From Pedobacter sp. PLR (GTDB lineage: Bacteria > Bacteroidota > Bacteroidia > Sphingobacteriales > Sphingobacteriaceae), in assembly GCF_026239675.1 (NCBI RefSeq), contig NZ_JAPIVQ010000002.1:496001-560000 (forward strand): 64,000 bases of DNA, written 5' to 3'. Both the position numbers and the translations under genes were made by a program. The notes beneath the pieces were generated by a model. It worked only from the letters and a program-made list of their open reading frames with translations. It was not told where the DNA came from and searched no databases. This document shows positions 26,483 to 36,675 of the stretch, piece by piece. Every line of letters begins with the position of its first letter. Positions within the stretch are counted from its first letter, which is position 1.

Positions 26483-27226
26483 ATGAAATTATTAGAAGGA
26501 AAAACAGCATTGATCACCGGTGCTTCAAAAGGAATCGGCCGTAAGATTGCGGAGAAATTTGCGGAGCAAGGTGCAAACGTTGCTTTTACTTACCTGTCTT
26601 CCGTTGAAAAAGGTGAGGCATTAGAGCAAGAGCTGCAAAGCTTCGGTACCAAAGTTAAAGGTTACCGCTCAGATGCTTCGAAATTCGATCAGGCAGATCA
26701 ATTGATCAATGACATCGTTGCCGATTTCGGTACACTGGATATCGTTGTGAACAATGCAGGGATTACTAAAGATGGTTTACTAATGCGTATGAGCGAAGAA
26801 AACTGGGACGATGTAATCAATGTGAACCTTAAATCTGTATTTAACATTTCTAAAGCTGCTTCTAAAGTAATGATGAAAGCCCGTAAAGGTTCCATCATCA
26901 ATATGAGTTCAGTAGTAGGGGTTCAGGGAAATGCAGGACAAGCGAACTATGCCGCTTCTAAAGCAGGTATCATCGGTTTTTCTAAGTCTTTAGCAAAAGA
27001 ACTGGGTTCTCGTAACATTCGTACGAATGTGGTCGCACCAGGTTTTATCCGTACGGAAATGACAGATGTGTTAGATCCGAAAGTAGTAAAAGGATGGGAA
27101 GAAGGAATTCCTTTGAAAAGAGCAGGTGAGCCGGAAGATGTTGCAAATGTTTGCGTGTTTTTAGCTTCTGATATGAGTGCTTATGTGACCGGGCAGGTAT
27201 TGTCGGTTTGCGGAGGTATGTTGTAA
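26483..27226 (+). CDS. fabG: 3-oxoacyl-[acyl-carrier-protein] reductase
   Basis: 247 residues, classical short-chain dehydrogenase. NADP-binding TGASKGIG (12-19), NNAG (90-93) and the catalytic set Ser143, Tyr156 and Lys160 (YAASK) are present; the C-terminus (YVTGQVLSVCGGML) fits FabG, although the GG-M-x-M ending is shortened. It reduces 3-oxoacyl-ACP in fatty acid elongation. The isolated location away from fabD/acpP means another SDR role remains possible. Confidence 0.88.
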   Translation: MKLLEGKTALITGASKGIGRKIAEKFAEQGANVAFTYLSSVEKGEALEQELQSFGTKVKGYRSDASKFDQADQLINDIVADFGTLDIVVNNAGITKDGLLMRMSEENWDDVINVNLKSVFNISKAASKVMMKARKGSIINMSSVVGVQGNAGQANYAASKAGIIGFSKSLAKELGSRNIRTNVVAPGFIRTEMTDVLDPKVVKGWEEGIPLKRAGEPEDVANVCVFLASDMSAYVTGQVLSVCGGML

Positions 27227-27285
27227 GATAATCTTTAAAGCGTTTATTTCGTTTTAAAGTAACCGCTTTAGAAGAAGAGCTTTTC

Positions 27286-27368
27286 AAAAGGAGTATCTGT
27301 GTTCTGGCTGGAACCTTTGCCTGAAGGGGCAAAATTCCTATGCCTTCACACAGATACTCCTTTTTTAT
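27286..27368 (+). terminator. Large structured hairpin ending in a T-tract, downstream of fabG
   Basis: A perfect 16-bp stem, AAAAGGAGTATCTGTG (27286-27301) with its complement at 27349-27364, encloses 47 bases that contain a second hairpin (TTTGCC / GGCAAA). T6 follows. It can end fabG transcription, but the stem and nested hairpin are far larger than the other terminators in this window, so an RNA element or a small inverted-repeat element is also possible. Confidence 0.6.
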
Positions 27369-27374
27369 GCGCGA

Positions 27375-27448
27375 AAAACCAGAATGGCGCTGATTTTATT
27401 AGCTGTTTCAGGCTCTGTTTTTGTGCCATTCTGCTTCCCGCTGGTTTT
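27375..27448. repeat. Second large inverted repeat before the VWA gene
   Basis: AGAATGGC (27381-27388) pairs with GCCATTCT (27425-27432), and AAAACC (27375-27380) with GGTTTT (27443-27448), leaving a 10-base bulge on one side. It begins seven bases after the end of the fabG hairpin and ends 53 bases before the next start codon. Confidence 0.55.
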
Positions 27449-27501
27449 ATGGAAATAATTTGATTTTATTTTTTAAAATTTAGCATCTTAGCCATGTACT
27501 T

Positions 27502-29586
27502 ATGGGCAATTCCTTTAATTTTTATACAATATTGACTTTGATCGGCTGTCTGCTGTTGGGATTGCTTTTTGCTTACGTTGCTTATCGTAAAATGGCACAT
27601 CTGGAGCCTAAGCTCCGGTTATTTTTAGCTTCATTGCGGGCGTTTGTGGTTGCAGTGATTGCTGGTCTGCTGTTTTTTCCGTTGGTAAAGAATTTAAGTT
27701 ATCAGCTGGAGAAACCGGTAATTATTATTGCCCAGGACAATTCACTGTCTGTCGGACATGTACAGCCAGCTGGTTTTAACAAGCGACAATATGAAGCAGA
27801 TTTGCAGAAATTAAGGGATCAGCTTTCCGCGAAGTATGAATTAAAAGTTTATCATTTTAGTGATAGTATAGAGACAGGCTTTGATTTTTCGAATCAGGGC
27901 AAGCTGAGTAATGCTACGGCGCTGTTTAACCGCTTAAATGACGAGTACCTGAATAGAAACGTCGGCGCAGTTATTATGGCCTCAGACGGCATATTTAACC
28001 GTGGTGGGAGTCCACTCTATGATTTAAACAGATTAAAGGCACCTGTATATACCATTGCATTGGGAGATACCATCCCTAAGCGCGATTTGAGGCTGGCCAA
28101 TGTAAATCACAATAATCTGGTTTACCTGAACAATGACTTTACGATTGAGGTGCAGCTGGAGGCTTTTGAAAGTAAAGGCGGGCAGGCAAAATTGAAAGTA
28201 TTTGAAAATGGGAAGCAGGTAGCTGAACAGGCAGTGCCGGTTAATAGCAATGCTTTTGCAGCGACCATTCCAGTGAAATTAAAGGCCAAAACGCTGGGCC
28301 TTCAAAAATATACAGTGCAATTGGTTCCGCTGGCCAATGAGGTTTCTGAGAAGAACAATACACAGCATGTTTTTATAGAGGTGATTGATGCCCGTCAGAA
28401 GGTGTTAATTGCTGCCGGAGGACCGCACCCGGATATTTCGGTCATTAAACAGGCGTTGAGTACCAATAAGAATTATGATTTAAAGGTCGTAACAGGGGAG
28501 GATCTGAATGCGCTGAATCTGAATGATTATGGTTTGCTGATAGTATATCAATTGCCGGATATGCAGCGTACCGGGGCAGCCTTTATGGGCAAGTTGGCTC
28601 AGGTAAATGTACCGGTATGGTATGTTGTTGGTGCACAGACGGATATTAGCAGGTTTAATGCACTGCAAAAACTGGTTAGTATTAACGGAGCGAACAGTAC
28701 TATTCAGGAAGCTTTTCCTATGGTGAATACCGATTTTACCACCTTTGATATTGATCCTGCTGCAGTTAAAATCATTAATGATTTTGATCCTTTACTGGCT
28801 CCTTTCGGAAAGGTGCTGGTTAATGGTGCTGGTTTTGTAGCCCTGAAACAGCGGATTGGAAAGATTAAAACTGATGCTCCGCAATTGTTTTTTGTGAATG
28901 ATAACGGTCGTAAGTCAGGTTATCTGATCGGAGAGGGGTTATGGCGCTGGAAATTATCGGAAGCAAAAGATGGACTGAGCAATCCGGTATTGAATGACCT
29001 GATCTCTAAAACGGTACAATATCTTGCAGTAAAGGATGATAAACGTAAGTTCAAGGTTGTGCCTTCGAAAAATACCTTTGAGGAAAATGAAAACGTATTG
29101 ATCAATGCGGTGCTTTATAATGATAGTTATGTGGCGGTAAATACACCTGATGTAAGTCTGCAACTAAAAAATGAAGCCGGAAAACTGTACAATTTCTTGT
29201 TTTCAAGAACAGCAGCGACCTATCAGCTGGATGCGGGAATGCTACCTGCCGGAAATTATACCTATACTGCCAGTACCACGTTGGGAGATAAAAAATACCA
29301 GGCAAAGGGGGCTTTTTTTGTCAATGCGATGATTGCGGAATACCAGCAAACTATTGCCAATCACCAGTTACTCCATAATATGGCCTTACAGACCAATGGT
29401 AAACTATATATGCCGGCAAATCTGTTGAAAATTCAGGAGGATATTGAAAAGAATGAAAGTATCAAAACCCTGAGTTATGAAGACCTGAAATACGAAGAGC
29501 TGATAAATTTTAAATGGTTGTTTGCGATGATCATCTTATTGCTTAGCTTGGAGTGGTTTTTCAGAAAGAGAAACGGCGAAATTTAA
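27502..29586 (+). CDS. Membrane protein with a von Willebrand A-like domain
   Basis: 694 residues. Two N-terminal membrane helices (~9-28 and ~44-63) precede a VWA-like domain (~75-210) with MIDAS residues DNSLS and, later, ASDG. A large periplasmic part with Ig-like character follows (~225-640), and a single C-terminal helix (~668-686) ends with RKRNGEI. The layout resembles the Bat/glutamine-amidotransferase-like VWA membrane proteins of Bacteroidota, but no function is established. The TRIC gene follows after 12 bases and is likely co-transcribed. Confidence 0.75.
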   Translation: MGNSFNFYTILTLIGCLLLGLLFAYVAYRKMAHLEPKLRLFLASLRAFVVAVIAGLLFFPLVKNLSYQLEKPVIIIAQDNSLSVGHVQPAGFNKRQYEADLQKLRDQLSAKYELKVYHFSDSIETGFDFSNQGKLSNATALFNRLNDEYLNRNVGAVIMASDGIFNRGGSPLYDLNRLKAPVYTIALGDTIPKRDLRLANVNHNNLVYLNNDFTIEVQLEAFESKGGQAKLKVFENGKQVAEQAVPVNSNAFAATIPVKLKAKTLGLQKYTVQLVPLANEVSEKNNTQHVFIEVIDARQKVLIAAGGPHPDISVIKQALSTNKNYDLKVVTGEDLNALNLNDYGLLIVYQLPDMQRTGAAFMGKLAQVNVPVWYVVGAQTDISRFNALQKLVSINGANSTIQEAFPMVNTDFTTFDIDPAAVKIINDFDPLLAPFGKVLVNGAGFVALKQRIGKIKTDAPQLFFVNDNGRKSGYLIGEGLWRWKLSEAKDGLSNPVLNDLISKTVQYLAVKDDKRKFKVVPSKNTFEENENVLINAVLYNDSYVAVNTPDVSLQLKNEAGKLYNFLFSRTAATYQLDAGMLPAGNYTYTASTTLGDKKYQAKGAFFVNAMIAEYQQTIANHQLLHNMALQTNGKLYMPANLLKIQEDIEKNESIKTLSYEDLKYEELINFKWLFAMIILLLSLEWFFRKRNGEI

Positions 29587-29598
29587 TTCCCACAACAT

Positions 29599-30210
29599 AT
29601 GCAGATTGGTACAATGGAAACCATTGAGGTATTGGGTACGGTTGCCTTTGCAATCTCAGGCTCTTTTGCAGCTATGCAAAGAAGGCTCGATCCATTTGGC
29701 GTGCTGATCATCGCATTTGTGACTTCCATTGGTGGCGGTACCGTAAGGGATATGCTGCTCGGGGATACTCCGGTAGCCTGGATGCGCGATGTAAATTACT
29801 GCCTGCTGATTCTGGCCACTTCACTGGCTACCATCTTCTTTAAAACACACATCAAGAAACTTAAAATTACGCTTTTCCTCTTTGACTCCCTCGGTTTGGG
29901 CTTATTTACGATGCTGGGTATTCAGAAAGGAATTGCTTTCGGGCTCAGTCCGGGTATCTGTATCGCATTAGGGACAATTACCGGGTGCTTTGGTGGGGTG
30001 CTTAGAGATACGTTCTTAAACACGATCCCATTGATCTTCCGGAAGGAGATCTATGCCACTGCCTGTATTCTGGGTGGTTCCCTCTATTTTGGACTCAAAC
30101 ATTATAAGATGGAAGATGATATGGCAAACATCACTGTGATCGCCTTTATCTTTGTATTGAGGGTAGTGGTGGTTAAATACAGACTCACGTTACCTAAATT
30201 CGGTTATTGA
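29599..30210 (+). CDS. TRIC-type (YicG/UPF0126) membrane channel family protein
   Basis: 203 residues with about six to seven helices arranged as an inverted repeat. Each half carries the family motif GG-x-x-RD (GGGTVRDMLLGDTP and GGVLRDTFLN). Prokaryotic TRIC homologues form trimeric cation channels; in bacteria the physiological role is uncertain. Two start candidates, 29599 and METIEVLG at 29614, are possible; the second removes only five residues. Confidence 0.85.
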   Translation: MQIGTMETIEVLGTVAFAISGSFAAMQRRLDPFGVLIIAFVTSIGGGTVRDMLLGDTPVAWMRDVNYCLLILATSLATIFFKTHIKKLKITLFLFDSLGLGLFTMLGIQKGIAFGLSPGICIALGTITGCFGGVLRDTFLNTIPLIFRKEIYATACILGGSLYFGLKHYKMEDDMANITVIAFIFVLRVVVVKYRLTLPKFGY

Positions 30211-30225
30211 TTTTTAGGTCGGCTA

Positions 30226-30525
30226 TTAGTCTTTAGGGGCTTCCTTTACAATGACGAAAACATCCTCATTGTCTTTTTTCATGAAGTATTTCTCGCGTGC
30301 AAATTTCTCTGCCATGTTCAGATTAGTACTCAGCTCACTCAGGTCTTTCTTCACCTGCGCCGTTTCCTTTTCATAGAAATCCTTTTCCTCCTGAAGTTTG
30401 TGCACCTCAGAACGGAATTCGTATTGAGATACCATGTCATTCCTGTCAAAAAACAGCATCCACACTATGAAAGCTGCGACAGACAGAAAGTATTTATTAC
30501 GTATAAGTTCCAGCAAACGTTCCAT
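30226..30525 (-). CDS. FtsB/DivIC-like septum formation protein
   Basis: 99 residues: short cytoplasmic N-terminus, one membrane helix (~12-26), a coiled coil (~35-75) and the conserved patch MAEKFAREKYFMKKDNEDVF that marks the septum formation initiator family. FtsB/DivIC links FtsQ and FtsL in the divisome. It is downstream of eno on the same strand, a neighbourhood known in other bacteria, but a terminator lies between them and the 16-bp tandem repeat just upstream could control it separately. Confidence 0.85.
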   Translation of the reverse strand: MERLLELIRNKYFLSVAAFIVWMLFFDRNDMVSQYEFRSEVHKLQEEKDFYEKETAQVKKDLSELSTNLNMAEKFAREKYFMKKDNEDVFVIVKEAPKD

Positions 30526-30560
30526 GCTACAAATATATAAACATATAAAAGTATAAACCT

Positions 30561-30603
30561 ATGAAAATATGTTCATATGAAAATATGTTCATATGAAAAT
30601 ATT
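30561..30603. repeat. 16-bp tandem repeat upstream of the ftsB-like gene
   Basis: The unit ATGAAAATATGTTCAT begins at 30561 and 30577, with a partial third copy at 30593. Each unit is itself an imperfect palindrome. It lies 36-78 bases before the ftsB-like start codon. Period 16 places successive copies about one and a half helical turns apart. Confidence 0.75.
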
Positions 30604-30634
30604 TACGCTTAAAAATCAAGGTAAAAGCGCAATC

Positions 30635-30681
30635 CAAAAAAAAACATCCGAAGGTTTAACGCTCCGGATGTTTTCTTTTTT
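30635..30681. terminator. Terminator downstream of eno
   Basis: Stem AAAACATCCG / CGGATGTTTT (30641-30650 with 30665-30674) with A9 on the left and T7 after a C on the right, so it works in the eno direction (minus) and could work in both. Confidence 0.75.
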
Positions 30682-30689
30682 TACAGGCA

Positions 30690-30766
30690 AACAAAATAAA
30701 TGTCATTTGAGAACCTACAAATCTTTCCTTCAAAAGATTTGAGGACGAAAAGGATTTTATTTTGTT
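30690..30766. repeat. Nested inverted repeats in the eno 3' region
   Basis: Outer arms AACAAAATAAA (30690-30700) and its complement (30756-30766) are a perfect 11 bp. Inside them AAATCTTT (30719-30726) pairs with AAAGATTT (30733-30740). They lie between the eno stop and its terminator, so they would be in the eno 3' untranslated RNA. Confidence 0.55.
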
Positions 30767-30819
30767 ACGCGCTCTTATTGTTCTGCTTAAGGCACTTCGT
30801 TTAAAGCACCCTACTCAGA

Positions 30820-32127
<1,308 letters not shown>

Positions 32128-32152
32128 TTATTTTGTTAGTCAGCCTTAGTGT

Positions 32153-32183
32153 AAATCATACAATTACTATGGCGATATCCAAA
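32153..32183 (-). promoter_or_regulatory. Promoter of eno (TTTG-N19-TATGATTTA)
   Basis: On the minus strand TTTG (32183-32180) and TATGATTT (32160-32153) are 19 bases apart; the -7 box differs from TAnnTTTG only in the last bases. Transcription would begin ~30 bases before the ATG. Confidence 0.5.
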
Positions 32184-32198
32184 GTTAAAAATTAAACA

Positions 32199-32236
32199 CA
32201 AAAAAGCCGTAATTAATTTAATTACGGCTTTTTAAA
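32199..32236. terminator. Terminator of aqpZ
   Basis: Near-perfect palindrome AAAAGCCGTAATTAA / TTAATTACGGCTTTT with an A run on the left and T on the right. It lies 42 bases after the aqpZ stop codon in its direction of transcription (minus). Confidence 0.8.
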
Positions 32237-32277
32237 TCGTATATAATTAGTTTATAGTGGTTTAAAAAAGGTTTTGT

Positions 32278-32961
32278 CTATGGTTTACTGGCAAAAATAG
32301 CTTTGTAAACTAATCCGGCGAGAATTGCGCCAGCAATTGGGGCTACCCAGAACAACCATAACTGGCCCATGGCTTCTCCACCAGCAAATAACGCCTGACT
32401 GGTGCTTCTGGCTGGATTTACAGAAGTATTGGTGACTGGAATGCTAATCAGGTGGATGAGCGTTAAGCTCAAACCGATGGCTAAACCGGCAAAGCCTTTA
32501 GGTGCTCTTTCGTCGGTAGCACCCAGAATAACGAGTAAAAAGATGAAGGTCATCACCACTTCTGTGACTAATGCTGCGGTCATGCTGTACTTTCCGGGAG
32601 AGTGCTCCCCGTAACCGTTGGAGGCAAAACTACCAATTTCGCTGCCATTGCCAGTGGCGATCACATAAAGGACGGCAGCGGCTAAAGTCCCGCCTAAAAC
32701 CTGGGAAACGATGTAGGGAACGAGGTCTTTGCCATCAAAACGACCGCCCATCCATAATCCGACAGATACAGCAGGGTTGAAATGCGCGCCGGAGATGTGT
32801 CCTACGGCATAGGCCATCGTGACCACCGTTAGGCCAAAGGCGAGGGCAACACCCAGAAAGCCGATGCCGGCACCAGGGTAGTTACAGGCTAGTACGGCGC
32901 TTCCGCAACCGCCAAGAACCAGCCAAAAGGTCCCAATAAATTCAGCAGCAAGTTTTTTCAT
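32278..32961 (-). CDS. aqpZ: Aquaporin Z, water channel
   Basis: 227 residues, six membrane helices and two NPA half-helices: GAHFNPAVS (NPA 62-64) and TSVNPARS (NPA 182-184). The selectivity filter resembles E. coli AqpZ: His170, Thr179 and Arg185, fitting a water rather than glycerol channel. It sits in the inner membrane and has its own terminator. A 346-base spacer separates it from the ABC exporter genes. Confidence 0.93.
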   Translation of the reverse strand: MKKLAAEFIGTFWLVLGGCGSAVLACNYPGAGIGFLGVALAFGLTVVTMAYAVGHISGAHFNPAVSVGLWMGGRFDGKDLVPYIVSQVLGGTLAAAVLYVIATGNGSEIGSFASNGYGEHSPGKYSMTAALVTEVVMTFIFLLVILGATDERAPKGFAGLAIGLSLTLIHLISIPVTNTSVNPARSTSQALFAGGEAMGQLWLFWVAPIAGAILAGLVYKAIFASKP

Positions 32962-33307
32962 TTTTCTATAGGTTTAGTTTGATGGTATTTATACTGAAAT
33001 TTACCAGTATATTTTTAATATTCCTAATGCTGATATTATATGTTATAATGCTGATCCTTAGTTTGCTATAATTTTGTTTTTTATATAATTCAGCGCAATT
33101 TTTTAGCCAAAATCAAGGTGCTTTTTAGGGGATACCGCGTTTTTTTTAATGATTCTCTGCAGGATTCCGCTGTAATCTGCGCTGTTTGAAGTCTGTTTAT
33201 TACAGAAATGTTGTTAACAAAAAAGCGTTCTCCCTTTCGGAAGAACGCTTTGTATAAGTTGATTTTGAGAAGATTCGAAAATCGCTTATTCCCCGGTTAA
33301 AAACCGG
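32962..33307. other. Intergenic region between aqpZ and the ABC-2 permease, with a terminator
   Basis: 346 bases without a gene. AAAGCGTTCT / AGAACGCTTT (33222-33231 with 33242-33251) flanked by an A6 run is a terminator for the leftward ABC-2 genes. The decamer TAATGCTGAT occurs twice within 30 bases (33025-33060) upstream of aqpZ. No clear aqpZ promoter was found. Confidence 0.55.
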
Positions 33308-34399
33308 TTATTCCCATTTGAATACTTTGACGGCTACTGCATAAATACAGATACCCCATATGATCATGATCATGATCTGGTGTTTCACATCCCATAATCC
33401 GGCACCTTCAAAAGCAACTTTTCTCATCGCATCGTTTAGATAAGTCAGCGGTAATGCTCTGCTAATTGGTTGTAACCAGGAAGGGAAGGCATCGATAGAG
33501 AAAAATGTGCCCGACAATAAGAATTGCGGCAAGGTGATAATATTGGAAATAGGGGGGATGGTACTTTCGCTTTTAGCAATACCAGAAACGACAAATCCAA
33601 AACCCATAAATACGATTAGACCGATTATGGCCAGTAATAACATATTGATCACGGTAATTGCACCATGAACCAATGTGAAATGGAAAAAGAAATGACCAAT
33701 CAGGATAATAAACACGGCACCCAGTAAGGCAAAGCCAATTCTGGCAATTCCTTCTCCGAAAACAATGCTGGATTTCCTCACCGGTGTGGCAAAGAAACGC
33801 TTAATCACCAGAGTCTGACGTAAATTGAAAAAGACAAATGCCGTTCCGAATACGCCCGTACTCAGCAGGGAGAACCCAAGCTGTCCGGGTAAGATAAAAT
33901 CGATGGTGCGGTAGATACGACCTTGAACAGTACTTTCATTCAGTTCTGCCACAGTAGGCATCACATCTTTAGAATTTAAGTTGTACATCAGGTTATGGAT
34001 CACCGATTTCAGGACATTCCCTTTATCCACAGAAGCGGATGTATATTCTACTTTGGCTTTGTAAGCCGGCTTTTCTGCTGTATTCTTTTGAACATTGATG
34101 AGCCCATCAATATTTCCTTTCTCCAGTCCGTTTTTTATTTCTCCGGCATCTTTGTCTCTAACCAGGTGTACTACCGGATTTTCTTCCAGTGCTACGATGA
34201 TTGGATTGTGAAGATCGGAGCCTGGCGCAACAGCCAGTTCTACTTTTAATCCCCCTTTGCCTAGAAATCCAAAAACAAGGATAAAGACCAGTGGGAAGGC
34301 CAGTGTAAACACTACGGCCGATGGGCTACGCATGATTGAACGAAAACTTGCTTTCGCAAGTGCCATGGTAGCTTTAGTATGATTGTAAGGTTTGCTCAT
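33308..34399 (-). CDS. ABC-2 type transporter, permease subunit
   Basis: 363 residues. Topology: one helix at ~28-47, a large extracytoplasmic loop (~50-170), then five helices, the YhfP/ABC2_membrane arrangement. Motifs PGQLGFSLLSTGVFGTAF and the C-terminal LPLTYLNDAMRKVAFEG are typical. It is the second gene of a two-gene exporter: the ATPase ends 9 bases upstream. Substrate unknown (drugs, polyketides or lipids in relatives). Confidence 0.9.
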   Translation of the reverse strand: MSKPYNHTKATMALAKASFRSIMRSPSAVVFTLAFPLVFILVFGFLGKGGLKVELAVAPGSDLHNPIIVALEENPVVHLVRDKDAGEIKNGLEKGNIDGLINVQKNTAEKPAYKAKVEYTSASVDKGNVLKSVIHNLMYNLNSKDVMPTVAELNESTVQGRIYRTIDFILPGQLGFSLLSTGVFGTAFVFFNLRQTLVIKRFFATPVRKSSIVFGEGIARIGFALLGAVFIILIGHFFFHFTLVHGAITVINMLLLAIIGLIVFMGFGFVVSGIAKSESTIPPISNIITLPQFLLSGTFFSIDAFPSWLQPISRALPLTYLNDAMRKVAFEGAGLWDVKHQIMIMIIWGICIYAVAVKVFKWE

Positions 34400-34408
34400 T
34401 TGTTTCTA

Positions 34409-35179
34409 TTAATTGTCCTCGCGCCATTCTTTGCCGGTTAACTGGATGAAAACATCCTCCAGATTGGCTTTTTTAACTTCTTTTTTTCTTTCAAAACCGG
34501 TGCTGATCAGCTGGTCTATCAGGTTGTCTGGCGTGTCTACTGCAATGATCTCTCCTCGTTCTACGAAGGCAACACGGTCGCAAAGCTGCTCCGCTTCGTC
34601 CATATAGTGGGTGGTGAGCACTACGGTAGTCCCATTCTTTCTGATCTCAATGATCAGGTCCCAAAGGTTACGTCTGGCCTGTGGATCTAAACCGGTAGTA
34701 GGCTCATCCAGGAAAATGATTTTTGGCGCATTGATCAGGGTTGTAGCAATGGAAAAACGTTGTTTTTGTCCACCGGAAAGCGCTTTATATTTGGCTTTCG
34801 CCTTGTCTTGCAGGTTTACTTTTTCCAGCATTTCCATCGGATTGATGTCTACGCCATAAAGACCGGAGAACAATTCCATCAACTCCACCAGGTTTAAATT
34901 CGGATAGTATCCGGCAGCCTGCAATTGTACACCAATGATTCTTTTGATCTTACTGGCATCTTTATCTACATCATAACCATCTACCAGGATTTCTCCTGAA
35001 GTTTTCTCGCGAAGGGTTTCTATGATTTCTAAAGTGGTGGTTTTTCCGGCTCCATTCGGACCTAAAAGTCCAAATATTTCGTTTTCATACACATCGAAGC
35101 TGATGCCTTGTACTGCGGTAAAGTCGTCGTATTTTTTTACGAGGTTCTTCACACTAATGATGGCATTGGTGTTGTCCAT
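34409..35179 (-). CDS. ABC-2 type transporter, ATP-binding subunit
   Basis: 256 residues: Walker A GPNGAGKTT (~38-46), Q-loop GVQLQAAGYY, signature ALSGGQKQRFS, Walker B IIFLDEPTTGLDP and switch histidine LTTHYMDEAE. The short extra C-terminal region (~230-256) with ANLEDVFIQLTGKEWRE is typical of DrrA-like exporters. It is transcribed just ahead of the permease gene. Confidence 0.93.
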   Translation of the reverse strand: MDNTNAIISVKNLVKKYDDFTAVQGISFDVYENEIFGLLGPNGAGKTTTLEIIETLREKTSGEILVDGYDVDKDASKIKRIIGVQLQAAGYYPNLNLVELMELFSGLYGVDINPMEMLEKVNLQDKAKAKYKALSGGQKQRFSIATTLINAPKIIFLDEPTTGLDPQARRNLWDLIIEIRKNGTTVVLTTHYMDEAEQLCDRVAFVERGEIIAVDTPDNLIDQLISTGFERKKEVKKANLEDVFIQLTGKEWREDN

Positions 35180-35277
35180 ACTATAAATGTAAGAAGGTTT
35201 AGAAGAATAGAAAACCTAATCCTGCTAAACCTTCGAATATAACGGTAAAATGATGTTTTAAAGAGAATTGTCCCTAA

Positions 35278-36390
35278 TTACCAGGCCAATTCGCCTTTGA
35301 TCATTTCAATGAAATCATCAAATAAGTAACGGGAGTCATGTGGACCTGGAGAAGACTCCGGGTGGTATTGTACAGAGAATGCTTTTTTACCGATTACGCG
35401 AATACCTTCGATACTCTGGTCGTTCAGGTTAAGGTGAGTAATCTCTACTTTATCAGATTTTTTAACGTCTTCGGCAATCACACCGAAACCATGGTTCTGA
35501 GAAGTTACTTCGCAGTGGTTTTTGATGATGTTTTTAACCGGGTGGTTTAATCCTCTGTGTCCGTTAAACATTTTCATGGTACCAATACCATTAGCTTCTG
35601 CTAATAACTGGTGACCTAAACAGATACCGAACATTGGTTTGTCGGCAGCAAGAATTTGTTTTACAGTTTCAATTGCATAAGGCATAGCCGATGGATCACC
35701 AGGACCATTAGAGATAAAGTATCCGTCAGCACCCCATTTATTCATTTCTTCGAAGCTGGTTTTAGCCGGGAATACCTGAATGTAAATGTCTCTTTCGTCG
35801 AAGTTGCGAAGGATATTCTTTTTAATTCCAAGGTCTAATGCCGCAATTTTATAAGTTGCATCAGGGTTGCCATAGAAATAAGGTTCTTTAGTAGATACCT
35901 GAGAAGATAATTCCAGACCGTCCATAGATGGAACTGCTGCTAATTTAGCTTTCAATTCTTCAAGATCAGTGATCTCTGAAGAGATGATACCGTTCATTGC
36001 ACCTTTATTTCTGATGTGACGTACTAAAGCACGTGTGTCAATATCTGAAATCCCTACAATATTTTCATCTTGAAAATAGTCCTGAATTGACTCTGATGCT
36101 TCTTTACGGCTATATCCGACGCTGTAGTTTTTACAAACCAGACCAGCGATTTTGATGCTGTCAGACTCAATTTCTTCTCTGTGGATTCCATAATTCCCAA
36201 TATGTGCATTGGTGGTAACCATGATCTGTCCGAAGTAAGAAGGGTCAGTAAAAATTTCCTGATATCCAGTCATTCCTGTGTTGAAACAGATTTCTCCGGT
36301 CGTTGTGCCGATTTTTCCCGCAGCTTTTCCGTAGTAAACGGTGCCATCAGCCAATAACAAGATTGCAGGTAACTTGGTGTAGTTAGTCAT
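35278..36390 (-). CDS. carA: Carbamoyl-phosphate synthase small subunit
   Basis: 370 residues. N-terminal CPSase small-chain domain (LLLADGTVYYGKAAGK... GEICFNTGMTGYQEI) and a class I glutamine amidotransferase with nucleophile Cys257 (GICLGHQLL) and His-Glu near VQYHPESSPGPHDS. It provides ammonia for carbamoyl phosphate used in arginine and pyrimidine synthesis. carB is not adjacent. The promoter lies ~120-150 bases upstream, leaving a leader of ~115 bases. Confidence 0.95.
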   Translation of the reverse strand: MTNYTKLPAILLLADGTVYYGKAAGKIGTTTGEICFNTGMTGYQEIFTDPSYFGQIMVTTNAHIGNYGIHREEIESDSIKIAGLVCKNYSVGYSRKEASESIQDYFQDENIVGISDIDTRALVRHIRNKGAMNGIISSEITDLEELKAKLAAVPSMDGLELSSQVSTKEPYFYGNPDATYKIAALDLGIKKNILRNFDERDIYIQVFPAKTSFEEMNKWGADGYFISNGPGDPSAMPYAIETVKQILAADKPMFGICLGHQLLAEANGIGTMKMFNGHRGLNHPVKNIIKNHCEVTSQNHGFGVIAEDVKKSDKVEITHLNLNDQSIEGIRVIGKKAFSVQYHPESSPGPHDSRYLFDDFIEMIKGELAW

Positions 36391-36511
36391 TGTGTGTATA
36401 AAAATGAGAAATTATGGTGAAAAAAGAGAAAAACGATGGATCATGCGTGATTTTGATATCACTTCTGTAGTTAACAAATGTGCTGTTAAGTAACCCCTTC
36501 ATTTCGGGATA

Positions 36512-36541
36512 CAAAGATACATTTTTGAGGTTTTAAATCAA
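36512..36541 (-). promoter_or_regulatory. Promoter of carA (CTTG-N19-TATCTTTG)
   Basis: Minus strand TTG (36541-36539) and an exact -7 box TATCTTTG (36519-36512) are 19 bases apart. The predicted ~115-base leader contains a short hairpin, GTGAT / ATCAC, near 36450. Confidence 0.6.
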
Positions 36542-36644
36542 GGATTTTTTTGAGAATTTGAGGGAAGGGGCTTTTAAGGCGGTGGTTGCGCTCCTGATTC
36601 TGTCACAAAAACAATTAAACTCGCTTTATTTCGGATGTAAAAAG

Positions 36645-36652
36645 TAATTTTG
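36645..36652 (+). promoter_or_regulatory. -7 box TAATTTTG of panB
   Basis: Exact TAnnTTTG match 24-31 bases before the panB ATG. The -33 region is T-rich (TTTATTTC) but no TTTG is at the proper spacing. Confidence 0.5.
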
Positions 36653-36675
36653 CCCAAACTAAAATATAAAAAAAG

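Noticed and set aside
34023..34031. Exact TTATCCACA inside the ABC-2 permease gene
   Set aside because: A single copy, within the number expected by chance in 64 kb, and with no phased neighbours.
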